From: Herpetosiphon aurantiacus DSM 785
GTDB lineage: Bacteria > Chloroflexota > Chloroflexia > Chloroflexales > Herpetosiphonaceae
Assembly (NCBI GenBank): GCA_000018565.1
Contig: CP000875.1
Coordinates: 945,199 to 1,009,198, forward strand
Reading direction: 5' to 3'
Length of the DNA stretch: 64,000 nt
The translations under genes were made by a program, and so were the position numbers. Shown here one piece after another: positions 34,667 through 44,549 of the stretch. The notes under the pieces were generated by a model. That model saw only the letters and a list, made by a program, of their open reading frames with translations, had not been told where the DNA came from and did no database searches. Each line of letters starts with the position of its first letter. Positions within the stretch are counted from its first letter, which is position 1.

Positions 34667-37600
34667 TTAGGCTCCTACCAACAGACTAACCACGACTGGC
34701 AGCTCGGTATCGCGCACATTGAGTTGCTGCGATACAATTCGATACTGACCAGTCTGCAATACCAACCAATTATTTGCGGCTTGTGGTTCCAAACGCAATG
34801 GGCTATCAAAAGCTGCGCCAACTTTGCTCAAACATTCCAAGGCTGTCCAAATCTGGGTTGCCGCTTGGTCAAGCGTCCAGCCAGTTTGCTGTTGAATGAG
34901 CTTGGCCAGTTGCATGCGCTCAGCGCCAAGCAGATCAAGCCATTGCTCAACGCTGCGTGGGCTAATCGGCTCAAGATCACAGCTAATCGGTTCTTTGGCG
35001 GCAACCGCCAGCGTCAATTGGCCATAATGGCTGGCCGAAACCACATAATCTGCTACCTCAGGTTTGCCATCGCTGCGCCGTTGAATTGGCTGACGTTGGC
35101 CGATGGCCCGTTGCAGTGCCAAATCGCTGCGTTGTTGGCGTTCGAGTGCGGGATCTGTTTCGACGGCAATGGTCAAACTGGTATGCGGCAAGACTTGGCG
35201 CACTTGACGCTCCAGATATGCGCCAAGCAAGCTGGCGGGCCATGCGTCTTTGTAGCCGCTGCCCTCGACGAGCTGCAAACGCAAGCCCTGCCATTCTTCT
35301 ACGACATTGCCCTGTTGATCGACAGCAATCACATCGTAGGTGAACATGTTGCCATCCCAAGCGCGTTCTTGGGCATAAATCGTCCAATCGCTAGGCTGGC
35401 TGGGGCTTTGGCAGCTAATCCGTTCGACCGCGACTGGCAAGACTTGGGCATAAGGCACACACACTTGCAAGGCATGAATCAAGGCATCGCGCATGCCAGC
35501 ATCGCCTAAAACGCTGCGTTGGGGCAGATAGCGCCCAAACCATGGCTCGTTGCGCGTCGCCAAGTTGGCAATGCAGTGCCGCGCCGTCAGATAGCGATAG
35601 TTTTGCAAGCGTTGGAAGCGGCCTTGATGGAACAGCAATGGCTCATAAATATCAGCAACAGGGTCAAGCGTGAGTACTGGCCAGTCAATTTGGTTAGGTG
35701 CAGCACCGAAGTTGGCAGGCTGATCGAATCGCGCAATCGCGCTAAAGTGATCGACTTGGAACAAGGTTTCTTGGCTGCGAATCGCCAATTTGACCACGCC
35801 CTTGGCAACTTGTAAACTACAAATCCGAATTGTCAGCAGCTCGTTAGCAGGCACAACAATTGGCCGTTGGAGCGCAACCTGCTCAAATGTTGGAATCTGC
35901 TGTGAGCCAGTTAAGGCCATGGCAACTTGGGCCATGGCTTCAAGACCAATCACCGTTGGGAAGAGTTGTTCGCCGTGATAGCTATGATCAACCACATATG
36001 GATCGTTGGCTGATGAGAGTTGGGCTTCAACAATCAATTCAATCTGCGGATAATACAAACATTGGCGCTCAAGGAAGCGCAGGAATGGCAGCTCGGGCTG
36101 AATCGTTTGCAAGGTTGGCAATTCGCCATAGCGTCCAGTGACGACCACATGGCTGCTAGCGATTGGGTTAGCCAGCAAACGCAACAACAAATTGATCCCA
36201 GTATCGGGTGGAATTGGGCTGATGCCAGCTTGGAGCAATTGATCGACTCCGCCAAGCCGCACGCCCATGCCAACATCCGACCAAATCGACCATTCGATGC
36301 TGAGCCAACGACAATTGGGATAATCGTGTTGGCCTTGCTCAATGATTCGGCGCATTTGCTCGTTGGCCACGGCATAATCAGCATCGCCAGCCAAGCCCAT
36401 GCGCCCGATGATCGAGCCGAAGCCGACCACAAAGCGCAATTGTTGCTGATCCAGCGCCGCTAAAACGTTGTTTAGACCTTGGACTTTGGGCGTTAACGTT
36501 GCCTCGAAACTAGCGCGATCAAGGTTACGAATCAAACTGGGCACGTTGCGGGCAGCGCCATGCAGGACCATCGTCACGATGCCTAATTGAGCTTGAATGG
36601 TATTCATTGCCTGCTGTACGCTGGCTGCATCGCCCACATCGACCGCCCAATAACCAACCGTGATGCCTGCGGCTTGCATGCGCTCCAAGTTTTGGGCTAA
36701 TTCTTGGTCGTTGCTGGGCTGCGAACGCCCCAACAAAGCCAACTTGGCTCCGCTAGCTTTGGCGATTGCATAAACACTTTCGGCGGTGATGCCCTTGCCA
36801 CCACCTGTCGCCAAAATCACGTCATCGGGGCCGAGCGGTAATTCGCTATCCTCGCCAAGGTGCAGTAATTGCAAGATTGGGCTAGTGCGCCGCCCGTTGT
36901 GCTCATAGTGAGCTTCGAGATAGCCAGTGCTGGCCAGCGCTTCGGCCACGATCCAATCGCAAGCCTGGGGGGCATCGATTGGCACATGCACCGCTGCGAC
37001 CGCTAATTGTGGATTTTCCAAGGCCAAGGTGCGAGCAAAACCCGCCAAGCCCTCGCCATGCTGCACCAATACAAAATGCTGGGGGTTGCTTTGGCTCAAG
37101 GCAAATCGGGCGGCCTCAAGCAAGCGCTCAATCGTCGCCGCATCAACGGTTTCGCCAACGCAAACTACCACGCCTTGGCCAACTTGCTGTTGAAAGGCAC
37201 TGCTCAGCGCATGCGCTAAAGCATAATTTGGCTCGTGGAACAATTGCCATTGGCTAGCCAAGCGGCTAATTTTGGGCGCGGGCACTGGTTGCTCAACTAA
37301 CGTGATCACGAAACTTTCAACCCACGGCGCAATGCCTGGGTAGCCTGGGGTAACGCTGGGTGTATTGGCACTGTTTTGCAATTCGCTGATGGCTTGGGCC
37401 AATTGGCCAACTGTGGCATTGGCATAGCTGGTTGGAGCCAACGGCGGTTGTAAGCCCAAAAGGCGGGCTGCCTCGCTAACAATCTGGCCAACAGTCAACG
37501 AATTAAGGTGCAAATCGCCAAGCACATGGTCGCTGTCGTTGATCGAGGCTAGTGGTAACTCGCTGCGAGCAGCCACCAACTCGCGTACAATTTGCAAGGG

Positions 37601-40393
37601 ATCAGTCGCATTGCTGGTGGTTGGGCTGGCAAGCTGGGCGCTAGGGCTGATGGTGAGGCTCAAACTTGGCTGATGATCATCAAGTTGGGCTGGAGCCGTT
37701 TCGCAAGGGTTGGTCAAAAAGCTTGGTTCATGGCGCAGATCAAATGGGCGGCTGAAACGGGTTTGGGCTAGATAGCTCAAATCCAACGGGCTGCCCAGCA
37801 CAAAGGCTGCCGCAAGGCTCTTGAATAAGCCAGCTAGCGAATTGCTTTCAACCTCCAAGGAAACTGCGGGCACGCCGATGCATTCGCTAGCCAGGCGGCT
37901 CAAAATCGTGCCTGGGCCAACTTCGATCAGCAAATCGCACTCGCTTAGCCCATCAATCGCCTCAACAAAGCGCACCGGATCAGTCAATTGTTGGCTGAGC
38001 AAGCTGCCAAGCTCAACCTGAGCACTGAGTTTTGTGCCAGTGATGGTGGAATAGACGGTACTTTGCAATGGCTGAGCGCTGAGGTTTGCGACATGCGCTT
38101 GGAGTACTGGAATCGCTGGCTGCATCATGGGTGAATGAAAGGCATGGGAAACTGCCAAGTTGGTGGCGGCTAAACCTTGCTGCTGCGCCCGTTCAACGAG
38201 GGTGTTCATGGCCTCGCGGCTGCCTGCAATTACGGTTTGTTGTGGCCCGTTATAGCCAGCAATTACCGCCTGATCGCCGTTGATCAGGCTTTTGATCGTG
38301 CTTGGATCTGCGCCGATGCTGGCCATGCCGCCATTAGCTTGACCATAATTAGCCATAGCGTGGCCTCGTGCTTGCGCCAACTCGATTAAGCTGGCTTGGT
38401 CGTAGGCTCCGGCCCAGTGCAAGGCGCTTAATTCGCCCAAACTATGGCCAACAGCAGCGCTGGCGTGGAGCTTAAACTGCTTGAGCAGATGCAAACCAGC
38501 CAAGCTTGCCCGCACAATATTGGGTTGGGCGTTGGCGGTGTTAATTTGCTCGGCTTGGCTGAGTTGGGCTTGGCTCAAAAATCGATTCAACTCGGCAAAG
38601 CGCTGAAATACGGCGCTTTTGGGGTTGGCTTGGGGCGCACCTTGGCCTGGAAAAAGCAAGCCCAGCGTTGGTTGTTTTTTGCCAATTCCAATAAAAATCT
38701 GTTGTTTGAAATCAAGCTGTTGATTGACTCCCGCTTCAAGCTGAGCGATCAACAGATCAAGTTTGGCTGCCAGTTGGCGTGGATTGTTGGCAATCACGGC
38801 GGCGCGGGCCAAACCTGTGGAGTTGGTTTGGGCATAGTGGCTCGCCAAATCGCCGAGTTCGGCGTAGGAAAGTTGCTCGGCGCGTTGGCGCAATTGCTGC
38901 AATTCAGTCAGCAAGGCTTGACGATCAGCTTTGGCAACCACAATTAATTCGAGATCTTGGCTGTGGTTTTGACCAATAAACGGCTGCCAATTGTACGCTG
39001 GTTTGGCTTGCTCAGCTTGTTCGAGTACGATATGGGCGTTGATGCCGCCAAAGCCCATGCTGCTCACACCTGCACGACGCGGGGTTTGTTCAGGCCATGC
39101 TTCGGGCGTAGCAAGTACACGCAAGGTTTCCAAGGCACTGTGTGGTTGTTCGCAGCCAGTGGTTGGCGGCAAAATTGCGCTATGCACTGCCAGCGTGGCT
39201 TTGATGAAACCTGCAATGCCCGCTGCTGCTTTGGTATGACCAATATTGGCTTTGATCGAACCAACGGCGGCGATTGGTAAATTAGGATTTTGCACGTCAA
39301 GGCGGGCTTTGGCGATCGCTTGCAATTCAGTTGCATCGCCAACTGCCGTGCCCGTGCCATGGCCCTCAAAATAGCCCACTTGGTCAATATTGAAGCCAGT
39401 GCGCCGATAAGCACGTTTGAGCATTAGCACTTGGCCAGCAACTTCGGGCCGAGTGATCCCGCCGCTGCCATCCGACGAAATGCCCCAGCCGCGAATCACG
39501 GCGTAGATCGGGCGTTGCTCGGCGTAGGCATCTTCGGCTCGCATCAAGGTGACAAAGCCACAGCCCTCGCCTGGCCAAAATCCAGCTGAGCGTTGATCGT
39601 AAATGCGCATTAAATCGGTTGCCAAGGCTCCGGCGCGGGCAAACCCAACCAACTCAAATGGATCAAGGCTGAGATCGACCCCGCCAGCCAAGGCTACATC
39701 AACTTCGCCACTGGCGAGCGCAGTGCAGGCGGTGGTTATGGCTAATAATGATGATGAACATGCGCCATCAACGCTATAGCCGCCGCCCATCAGATCAAAA
39801 TGGTTGCAAATTCGGCCTGCAATCGTGTTGGATAAACCGCCCGCCAAGGTTTCAGCATCGACAATCGGGAATGGTGCTTTGTAGTTTTGTTCGAGTTGCT
39901 GCAAAAATTGGCCACGTTGCTCGCTCGACCAGCCTTCTGCGGCCAAGCCTGCCGCGACCACCCGCCGTACAAACGGCCAGCGCAAGCGCAAGGTATTGGC
40001 ACGTGAAAACTCGCCAGTTAATGTATTGCCAAGGTACACTCCGGTGCTTTCACGTGGCAAGCCTTGACCATCGGCAAAACCTGCATCACGCAAGGCTTGG
40101 TCGGCAACATCGAGCGCTAACCAATGAGCCATATCGGCGGAGCGAAAGCTATGGCCAGGCACGCGAAAACGCACCCGATCAAATTCATAATCACGCAAAA
40201 CGGCGGCATATTCAACGTAGGTGCTGTCGAGAGCTGCCGGATCGGACGAAATATAATCGAGATTGTTCAGGCGTTGGTCGGGCATGCGCCGAAAAGCGCG
40301 GCGTTTGGCAAGGGCCATTTCCCAAAGAGCCTTGGGTGAATCGGCATCGGGGTAGCGACATGCCACCCCGACGATGGCAATAGCGTGGCTCAT
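34667..40393 (-). CDS. pksE: Iterative type I enediyne polyketide synthase (PksE)
   Basis: 1908 aa from the ATG at 40393 (MSHAIAIVGVACRYPDADSP); the frame to 40591 only reads into UnbU. Domains in order: KS (1-460) with DGACSSS Cys212, EGHGTGT and NIGHTK histidines; AT (about 570-880) with GHSLGE Ser651; single ACP (about 930-1000) with LHLNSL Ser965; KR (1185-1430) with ATGGGKGI; DH (about 1455-1710) with DHSYHGEQLFP His1470 and GDAGMRDA; and C-terminal 4'-phosphopantetheinyl transferase (about 1735-1908) with SCDLEPI and TALECLSKVG. Order, length and the built-in PPTase are those of enediyne PKSs, not PUFA synthases. All catalytic residues are intact. Its ATG overlaps the UnbU stop. Confidence 0.95.
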   Translation of the reverse strand: MSHAIAIVGVACRYPDADSPKALWEMALAKRRAFRRMPDQRLNNLDYISSDPAALDSTYVEYAAVLRDYEFDRVRFRVPGHSFRSADMAHWLALDVADQALRDAGFADGQGLPRESTGVYLGNTLTGEFSRANTLRLRWPFVRRVVAAGLAAEGWSSEQRGQFLQQLEQNYKAPFPIVDAETLAGGLSNTIAGRICNHFDLMGGGYSVDGACSSSLLAITTACTALASGEVDVALAGGVDLSLDPFELVGFARAGALATDLMRIYDQRSAGFWPGEGCGFVTLMRAEDAYAEQRPIYAVIRGWGISSDGSGGITRPEVAGQVLMLKRAYRRTGFNIDQVGYFEGHGTGTAVGDATELQAIAKARLDVQNPNLPIAAVGSIKANIGHTKAAAGIAGFIKATLAVHSAILPPTTGCEQPHSALETLRVLATPEAWPEQTPRRAGVSSMGFGGINAHIVLEQAEQAKPAYNWQPFIGQNHSQDLELIVVAKADRQALLTELQQLRQRAEQLSYAELGDLASHYAQTNSTGLARAAVIANNPRQLAAKLDLLIAQLEAGVNQQLDFKQQIFIGIGKKQPTLGLLFPGQGAPQANPKSAVFQRFAELNRFLSQAQLSQAEQINTANAQPNIVRASLAGLHLLKQFKLHASAAVGHSLGELSALHWAGAYDQASLIELAQARGHAMANYGQANGGMASIGADPSTIKSLINGDQAVIAGYNGPQQTVIAGSREAMNTLVERAQQQGLAATNLAVSHAFHSPMMQPAIPVLQAHVANLSAQPLQSTVYSTITGTKLSAQVELGSLLSQQLTDPVRFVEAIDGLSECDLLIEVGPGTILSRLASECIGVPAVSLEVESNSLAGLFKSLAAAFVLGSPLDLSYLAQTRFSRPFDLRHEPSFLTNPCETAPAQLDDHQPSLSLTISPSAQLASPTTSNATDPLQIVRELVAARSELPLASINDSDHVLGDLHLNSLTVGQIVSEAARLLGLQPPLAPTSYANATVGQLAQAISELQNSANTPSVTPGYPGIAPWVESFVITLVEQPVPAPKISRLASQWQLFHEPNYALAHALSSAFQQQVGQGVVVCVGETVDAATIERLLEAARFALSQSNPQHFVLVQHGEGLAGFARTLALENPQLAVAAVHVPIDAPQACDWIVAEALASTGYLEAHYEHNGRRTSPILQLLHLGEDSELPLGPDDVILATGGGKGITAESVYAIAKASGAKLALLGRSQPSNDQELAQNLERMQAAGITVGYWAVDVGDAASVQQAMNTIQAQLGIVTMVLHGAARNVPSLIRNLDRASFEATLTPKVQGLNNVLAALDQQQLRFVVGFGSIIGRMGLAGDADYAVANEQMRRIIEQGQHDYPNCRWLSIEWSIWSDVGMGVRLGGVDQLLQAGISPIPPDTGINLLLRLLANPIASSHVVVTGRYGELPTLQTIQPELPFLRFLERQCLYYPQIELIVEAQLSSANDPYVVDHSYHGEQLFPTVIGLEAMAQVAMALTGSQQIPTFEQVALQRPIVVPANELLTIRICSLQVAKGVVKLAIRSQETLFQVDHFSAIARFDQPANFGAAPNQIDWPVLTLDPVADIYEPLLFHQGRFQRLQNYRYLTARHCIANLATRNEPWFGRYLPQRSVLGDAGMRDALIHALQVCVPYAQVLPVAVERISCQSPSQPSDWTIYAQERAWDGNMFTYDVIAVDQQGNVVEEWQGLRLQLVEGSGYKDAWPASLLGAYLERQVRQVLPHTSLTIAVETDPALERQQRSDLALQRAIGQRQPIQRRSDGKPEVADYVVSASHYGQLTLAVAAKEPISCDLEPISPRSVEQWLDLLGAERMQLAKLIQQQTGWTLDQAATQIWTALECLSKVGAAFDSPLRLEPQAANNWLVLQTGQYRIVSQQLNVRDTELPVVVSLLVGA

Positions 40394-41307
40394 GCTTCTG
40401 CTCCTGAGGCTAGGTTGGGTTGATTTTGGGTTGCTGCCAGGCGTTTGGTGTTCCAAGCGTGGTAGTGCAAATAGGCTCCACGCACAATACACACCAAGGT
40501 CAGGGCAATAAACAGCGTGTAGGGAATGTGCAAAATGATCAATAGGCGATACACTGCTGCGACGCTCGCGCCAAAGGCGAATTGCATCCAACCACGGCTG
40601 GGCGTTGTACCTGGATCGGTGATCATATAGAAGGTAAAGAGGGCAAAGGCTAAACTGCTCATCGGCAAGAGCGAGGCATTCAAACTATGTCCAGTCACGA
40701 ACATGGCAAATAGCCCTTGCAAGACAAACCCGCCAACCCAGCCGATAATTAATGGTAGGCGTTTGGTGAAATTGATGTTCAAAAACGAGCCGCTGATGAT
40801 AATCACCAAAGGCAGCAACAAATCGGCTACGCCATACAGATTTTCGGTAAAGTGGTAAGCCGGAGCGCTCGCCACCGACGTAAATAGCAGCAAGGTCACG
40901 GTAATGCCAAAATTTGATGGGTTGAGAAAGTGGCGATAGCCCTTACCTAGCGGCGCACGCAACAAAATTTTGGAGCAAATTGCCACGGCAGCAGCAAAAA
41001 TAATTGGAGTAACCCGCTGATTCGAATACAGCAACATACTAATTGCCAAGCCCGAAATGTGGGCTGGCAACAGAAAATCAACCAATTTGCCAAAACCACC
41101 CATGAAATTGGGCTGCTGCTTTTGCTGGCGAGCCAGCATCACTTCAAACACAATTTCAAGGCTATAGGTGGTTGCTAAGGCCGCCAATACATACGACCAT
41201 GGCTGCTCAAAGCCAAAAATCGTGCGACCAAGAATATTCAGCAAGCTGATGGCGATGGCAAAACGGCGCAAGGCCATAATTCGAATATCAGGAACGGCAG
41301 TTTGCAT
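40390..41307 (-). CDS. unbU: UnbU, RnfD/NqrB-like membrane protein of the enediyne cassette
   Basis: 305 aa from the ATG at 41307 with AAGGAG seven bases upstream. Eight to ten membrane helices. RHFLNPSNFGI and FTFYMITDPGTTPS correspond to the NPA and ATDPVT blocks of RnfD/NqrB electron-transport subunits; a flavin-attachment Ser-Gly-Ala-Thr is not apparent. UnbU is one of the conserved proteins of every minimal enediyne cassette, with role unproved but probably membrane redox or flavin-related. ATGA overlap with pksE couples translation. A paralogue lies at 47194. Confidence 0.9.
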   Translation of the reverse strand: MQTAVPDIRIMALRRFAIAISLLNILGRTIFGFEQPWSYVLAALATTYSLEIVFEVMLARQQKQQPNFMGGFGKLVDFLLPAHISGLAISMLLYSNQRVTPIIFAAAVAICSKILLRAPLGKGYRHFLNPSNFGITVTLLLFTSVASAPAYHFTENLYGVADLLLPLVIIISGSFLNINFTKRLPLIIGWVGGFVLQGLFAMFVTGHSLNASLLPMSSLAFALFTFYMITDPGTTPSRGWMQFAFGASVAAVYRLLIILHIPYTLFIALTLVCIVRGAYLHYHAWNTKRLAATQNQPNLASGAEA

Positions 41308-41326
41308 ACAAAAACTCCTTGCGCAA

Positions 41327-43243
41327 TTATTGGCCAAGTATCAAGGTATGGTTGCCTGGTGTGAGTTGGACGACGCTGGTTTGAACACTGCCATCGCGGC
41401 CACGCCAGCGCACCGTTACTTCAAGTTGGGTTTGTGGATCAAGTGCCCCTAAGCCAAAGTGCAAATCGTAGCTGCGTTTGCCTGAATGTCCATTGCCGCC
41501 ATCAACTTGGCTGCTAACCGTGCGACCATCGGGCAATTTGACCGTGACATGCGCTCCAATTGCCGGAATCGCCGCGCTGGTTGGTTGAAAGCCTGTAATA
41601 TTGCTGGCCTTGCCATCGCTGGCGATCCGCAGGCGTAAACCAAGCGCTTGATTGCTGCTTTGGCTGGTGTTATGGTAGAAGATCGAATCTTCCCATTGGT
41701 TGGCTGAGGCAAAATCAAGCTTACCATCGCCATCAACATCGCCAACTGCAATGCCACGGCTGACGGTTGGCGCAAAGCCTAGGGTTTTGGCAAGGTCGTA
41801 GTAGCGGCCATCGGCGGCTTGGCTAAAAAATGGGTTAATTTGATGGCCCGCGATATCATCGCCAGCACTGAAGCGCGGCCAACTGGCGGGGTCGGCGAGC
41901 AATTGATCGTTGCCTGTTGCCAATTCTTGCAGTTCGGGCCAACGATTGATTGTGCCTTTGACAAAGCCGGTTGCTTGCAAAATTTCGTCGCGCTGGTCGT
42001 TATTGAAATCGGCTAGCTTAATATCCCAAGCCCAGCCACTGCGCCCAAAGCCTAGTTGCTCGCTTTGGTCGGTGTAATTGGGCAATTCACTTTGATCGAG
42101 TTTGGCGCTGGGATCGCTGACATAGGCAAAATTGCTTTCGTGCAAACCAAACGGTGTGGTGATGTTACTCACAAAAATATCGGGGTGCTGATCGCTATTA
42201 ATATCGCTGAAATCAACGCCCATGCCCTTGAACGAATCGTGTCCAATCACTTTGGATGTGGGAATCGTGAAGCCCCCGCTGCCCTCAGCCAGTTCTAATT
42301 TGATCGTGCCAGGCGTTGAGCGGTTGATTAAAAAACGATCGGGGCCGAAGTCGTTGCCAATGTAGAGTTCTGGCAACAGATCATTGTTGAAATCGTAGGT
42401 TCCTAGTGCTAACGTCCAGCCGTGGTTCAACTCGCCGCTCAGCACATCGGGCACAGCCACAAATGGCGCTTGTTCGGTGCTGGTTTGCTGCCAAAGGAAA
42501 AAGTGCTTATCGCCGCCGTTGAATGCACGTGACATCGAGGCTTGCATGGTTTGCTTGCGGCTGGATTTGGCATCGAGAATCGCCGCACCATCAGGAAAAT
42601 AATTGGCAAACAGCAAATCCTGATGGCCATCGCCGTCGAAATCGCTGACCAAGCCAGTGTTGGTAAACCAGCGCTCGCCTGTGGTTACAAGCTCTTGGGC
42701 GACATAGCTTTGGCTGCTGAGATCGACATTTGCTCCCTGATATTGTTGGACAAAGATAATTGGCGTGCGCCCCCAGTAATACACAATCAAATCGAGCATG
42801 CCATCTTCGTTGATATCGCTGGGCAAACAACCCATCGGAGCCATTGTGCTGGCATCGTATTTAAGGCTGTTTGGATCAAGCGCAAAAGCTGGATAACGCG
42901 CGTTGCTGGTTTGGGCTGGTTGTACTACCACTTGATCAATTCGGGTATCGACGTAACAAATATCGTTGGATAAGCCATCGTTATCGAGATCGTTGAGGGC
43001 AATCGCCGCCCCAACCGACGAGATCCAAGCATCGATATGGGCCAAACTTGGATTAACTGGGCGGATGAAGCGCTGGGTATGGCCCGCCAATGCGGCAAGG
43101 GGCTGCTGCGCAAAGCCAAAACTTTGGCTCAAATCGGCTTGCTCAGCCTGTGAAAGCGTTGGTGGTTGGGCCACGATAAACGTGCCAACTAGCACCGCGA
43201 CCGCCAGCAACTGGGTTTGGTATTTCAACAAGGTCTGTTTCAT
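41327..43243 (-). CDS. unbV: UnbV, FG-GAP/ASPIC-UnbV (CRTAC1-like) protein of the enediyne cassette
   Basis: 638 aa from the ATG at 43243, overlapping the UnbL stop as ATGA. A signal-anchor helix (about 8-24) exports it. Repeated calcium-binding FG-GAP loops follow: DLDNDGLSND, DINEDGMLD, DFDGDGHQD, DFNNDLLPE, DINSDQHPD, DFNNDQRDE and DVDGDGKLD. The C-terminal ASPIC/UnbV domain has GAHVTVKLPDGR and GGNGHSGKRSYDLHFGLG. The beta-propeller should sit outside the membrane. It is universal in enediyne cassettes with unknown chemistry. Confidence 0.92.
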   Translation of the reverse strand: MKQTLLKYQTQLLAVAVLVGTFIVAQPPTLSQAEQADLSQSFGFAQQPLAALAGHTQRFIRPVNPSLAHIDAWISSVGAAIALNDLDNDGLSNDICYVDTRIDQVVVQPAQTSNARYPAFALDPNSLKYDASTMAPMGCLPSDINEDGMLDLIVYYWGRTPIIFVQQYQGANVDLSSQSYVAQELVTTGERWFTNTGLVSDFDGDGHQDLLFANYFPDGAAILDAKSSRKQTMQASMSRAFNGGDKHFFLWQQTSTEQAPFVAVPDVLSGELNHGWTLALGTYDFNNDLLPELYIGNDFGPDRFLINRSTPGTIKLELAEGSGGFTIPTSKVIGHDSFKGMGVDFSDINSDQHPDIFVSNITTPFGLHESNFAYVSDPSAKLDQSELPNYTDQSEQLGFGRSGWAWDIKLADFNNDQRDEILQATGFVKGTINRWPELQELATGNDQLLADPASWPRFSAGDDIAGHQINPFFSQAADGRYYDLAKTLGFAPTVSRGIAVGDVDGDGKLDFASANQWEDSIFYHNTSQSSNQALGLRLRIASDGKASNITGFQPTSAAIPAIGAHVTVKLPDGRTVSSQVDGGNGHSGKRSYDLHFGLGALDPQTQLEVTVRWRGRDGSVQTSVVQLTPGNHTLILGQ

Positions 43244-44193
43244 ACGGCGATGGCCTCTTTCTTCAAGTAACAAGCCCGAATCAACTCTTGCCAATGGTGG
43301 TATGAGTCAATTGATCCATTTTGATTGACCCTGAGAAGTTGTTGATCAGTAATAGCCGCCGCTTCAGCCACGCTTTGCTGGCATAAAATCTGGCAGGCCA
43401 ACTCGCTATGCTCAGGGACGTACCCAGCATGAAGACGTGTTTTGGCGGCAAAACTTACCCCCTGAGTAATCGCGGTGCTATAGGTTGCACCCAATTCGGC
43501 GATGGCATGCAAGGCTTCGGGGTTGTTGCTGCCAGCGTAGGTACAAGCTAAGCCAACTCCGGCCCAGAGGTTAATCTGGCGCTCTTGGGCAAAACGGCTG
43601 ATCACATTGGCAATCATGCGTGGGTTGGAGCTGGTGACAAACCACAAACTACGGCCCAGCCCTTGGTCAAAAATCGCCAGTTGTTTGGCATCGAATTTTT
43701 GGGGGTAGTGCTGCTGGATGAACGATTCGTGCCAAGCGAAATAGCCTTGATGAAAGCCATAGCCATCGAGTACCAACCAACGCAAGATCGGGTCAAGCGC
43801 TTGCACCACCTTTGGCAGTGTCCAGCGCATCCGTGCAACGGCCCAACCAACCCCAACATGAATAACATAGCGTTGATGCTGGCCTTCGTTGGCTAAAAAC
43901 GCTTGGACGCGTTGGCCTTTCCATGGTGTAATTTGATCAAGGATTGCCAAGCCCATACCTGTACCTTCGAAGCCAAAACCTTGTAATTGGGGGTCGATCT
44001 GCTCAAGTTGCCGTTTGAGTTGACCTAAGCCTTGGTTATCGAGTGCAGCGTGATAGCCATGTAAAAATGTTTTGCCGATTGTTTCAAGCCGTGCTTGATT
44101 TTGCCGATCGCCGATGGGAAACCCGCGCCGCGCAAATGTCGCTTCGAGGGGAGAGAGACGCAGTGGGTACGTCAAGACACGGTTAAGCAACAT
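43240..44193 (-). CDS. unbL: UnbL, DUF1702 protein of the enediyne cassette
   Basis: 317 aa, first gene of the operon, with AAGGAAGG before the ATG. DUF1702 marks: RGFPIGDR, FLHGYHAAL, FEGTGMGLAILD, HVGVGWAVARMRW, DGYGFHQGYF and GVGLACTYAG. DUF1702 (UnbL) is nearly confined to enediyne clusters and close relatives; its role is unknown. Presence of UnbL with UnbV, UnbU, PksE and TebC completes the minimal cassette. Confidence 0.92.
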   Translation of the reverse strand: MLLNRVLTYPLRLSPLEATFARRGFPIGDRQNQARLETIGKTFLHGYHAALDNQGLGQLKRQLEQIDPQLQGFGFEGTGMGLAILDQITPWKGQRVQAFLANEGQHQRYVIHVGVGWAVARMRWTLPKVVQALDPILRWLVLDGYGFHQGYFAWHESFIQQHYPQKFDAKQLAIFDQGLGRSLWFVTSSNPRMIANVISRFAQERQINLWAGVGLACTYAGSNNPEALHAIAELGATYSTAITQGVSFAAKTRLHAGYVPEHSELACQILCQQSVAEAAAITDQQLLRVNQNGSIDSYHHWQELIRACYLKKEAIAV

Positions 44194-44497
44194 AGAGCCT
44201 GCCTTCCTTGTACTGAGATTGTCTACCCTGTTGTTGATGATATGGCTATAAGGGGGAGTGTTTAGCTACAATCTGTCAGATAAGGCCTATACTGTCATAG
44301 GACTATTGTGCTATATTCCGGTGATGAGTATTGCGACTAGCGAGCACAACAATAGCGTATTACCAAGGGCTAAATCGTTGTGATGCAATGATATTCTCAA
44401 GGCTTGGTTATAGGATATTGACGATACTTGTGGCTTGAGTGATGGATGAGAATGTTTGGAATGGCGCTAGAGTACCATAATTGCCTAGGATTGATCA

Positions 44498-44549
44498 ACT
44501 ATCTAGACAGATCAAAAAAGCCCACTGGCATTGATTGCGACAGCAGGCT
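44498..44549 (-). repeat. Diverged copy of the gpmI terminator region
   Basis: Aligns without gaps to 59602-59653, with all mismatches after the shared ACTATCTA and ACAGATCAAAAAAGCCC blocks apart from one. The stem has decayed here (CCCACTGGC against GACAGCAGG). Same orientation as the other copy, so the pair is a direct repeat around the second locus. Confidence 0.6.

Noticed and set aside
34637-35509. 290-codon plus-strand frame over the PKS 3' end
   Set aside because: It is antisense to a PKS with complete catalytic motifs, has no start signal and no known motif.
34667-40393. PUFA synthase instead of enediyne PKS
   Set aside because: There is a single ACP rather than a tandem ACP array, a built-in PPTase at the C-terminus, and UnbL/UnbV/UnbU plus a TebC thioesterase next to it.
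40394-40591. 66-residue N-terminal extension of PksE
   Set aside because: It is antisense-free but lies wholly in the UnbU coding sequence in another frame; MSHAIAIVGVACRYP is the normal KS beginning and its ATG overlaps the UnbU stop.
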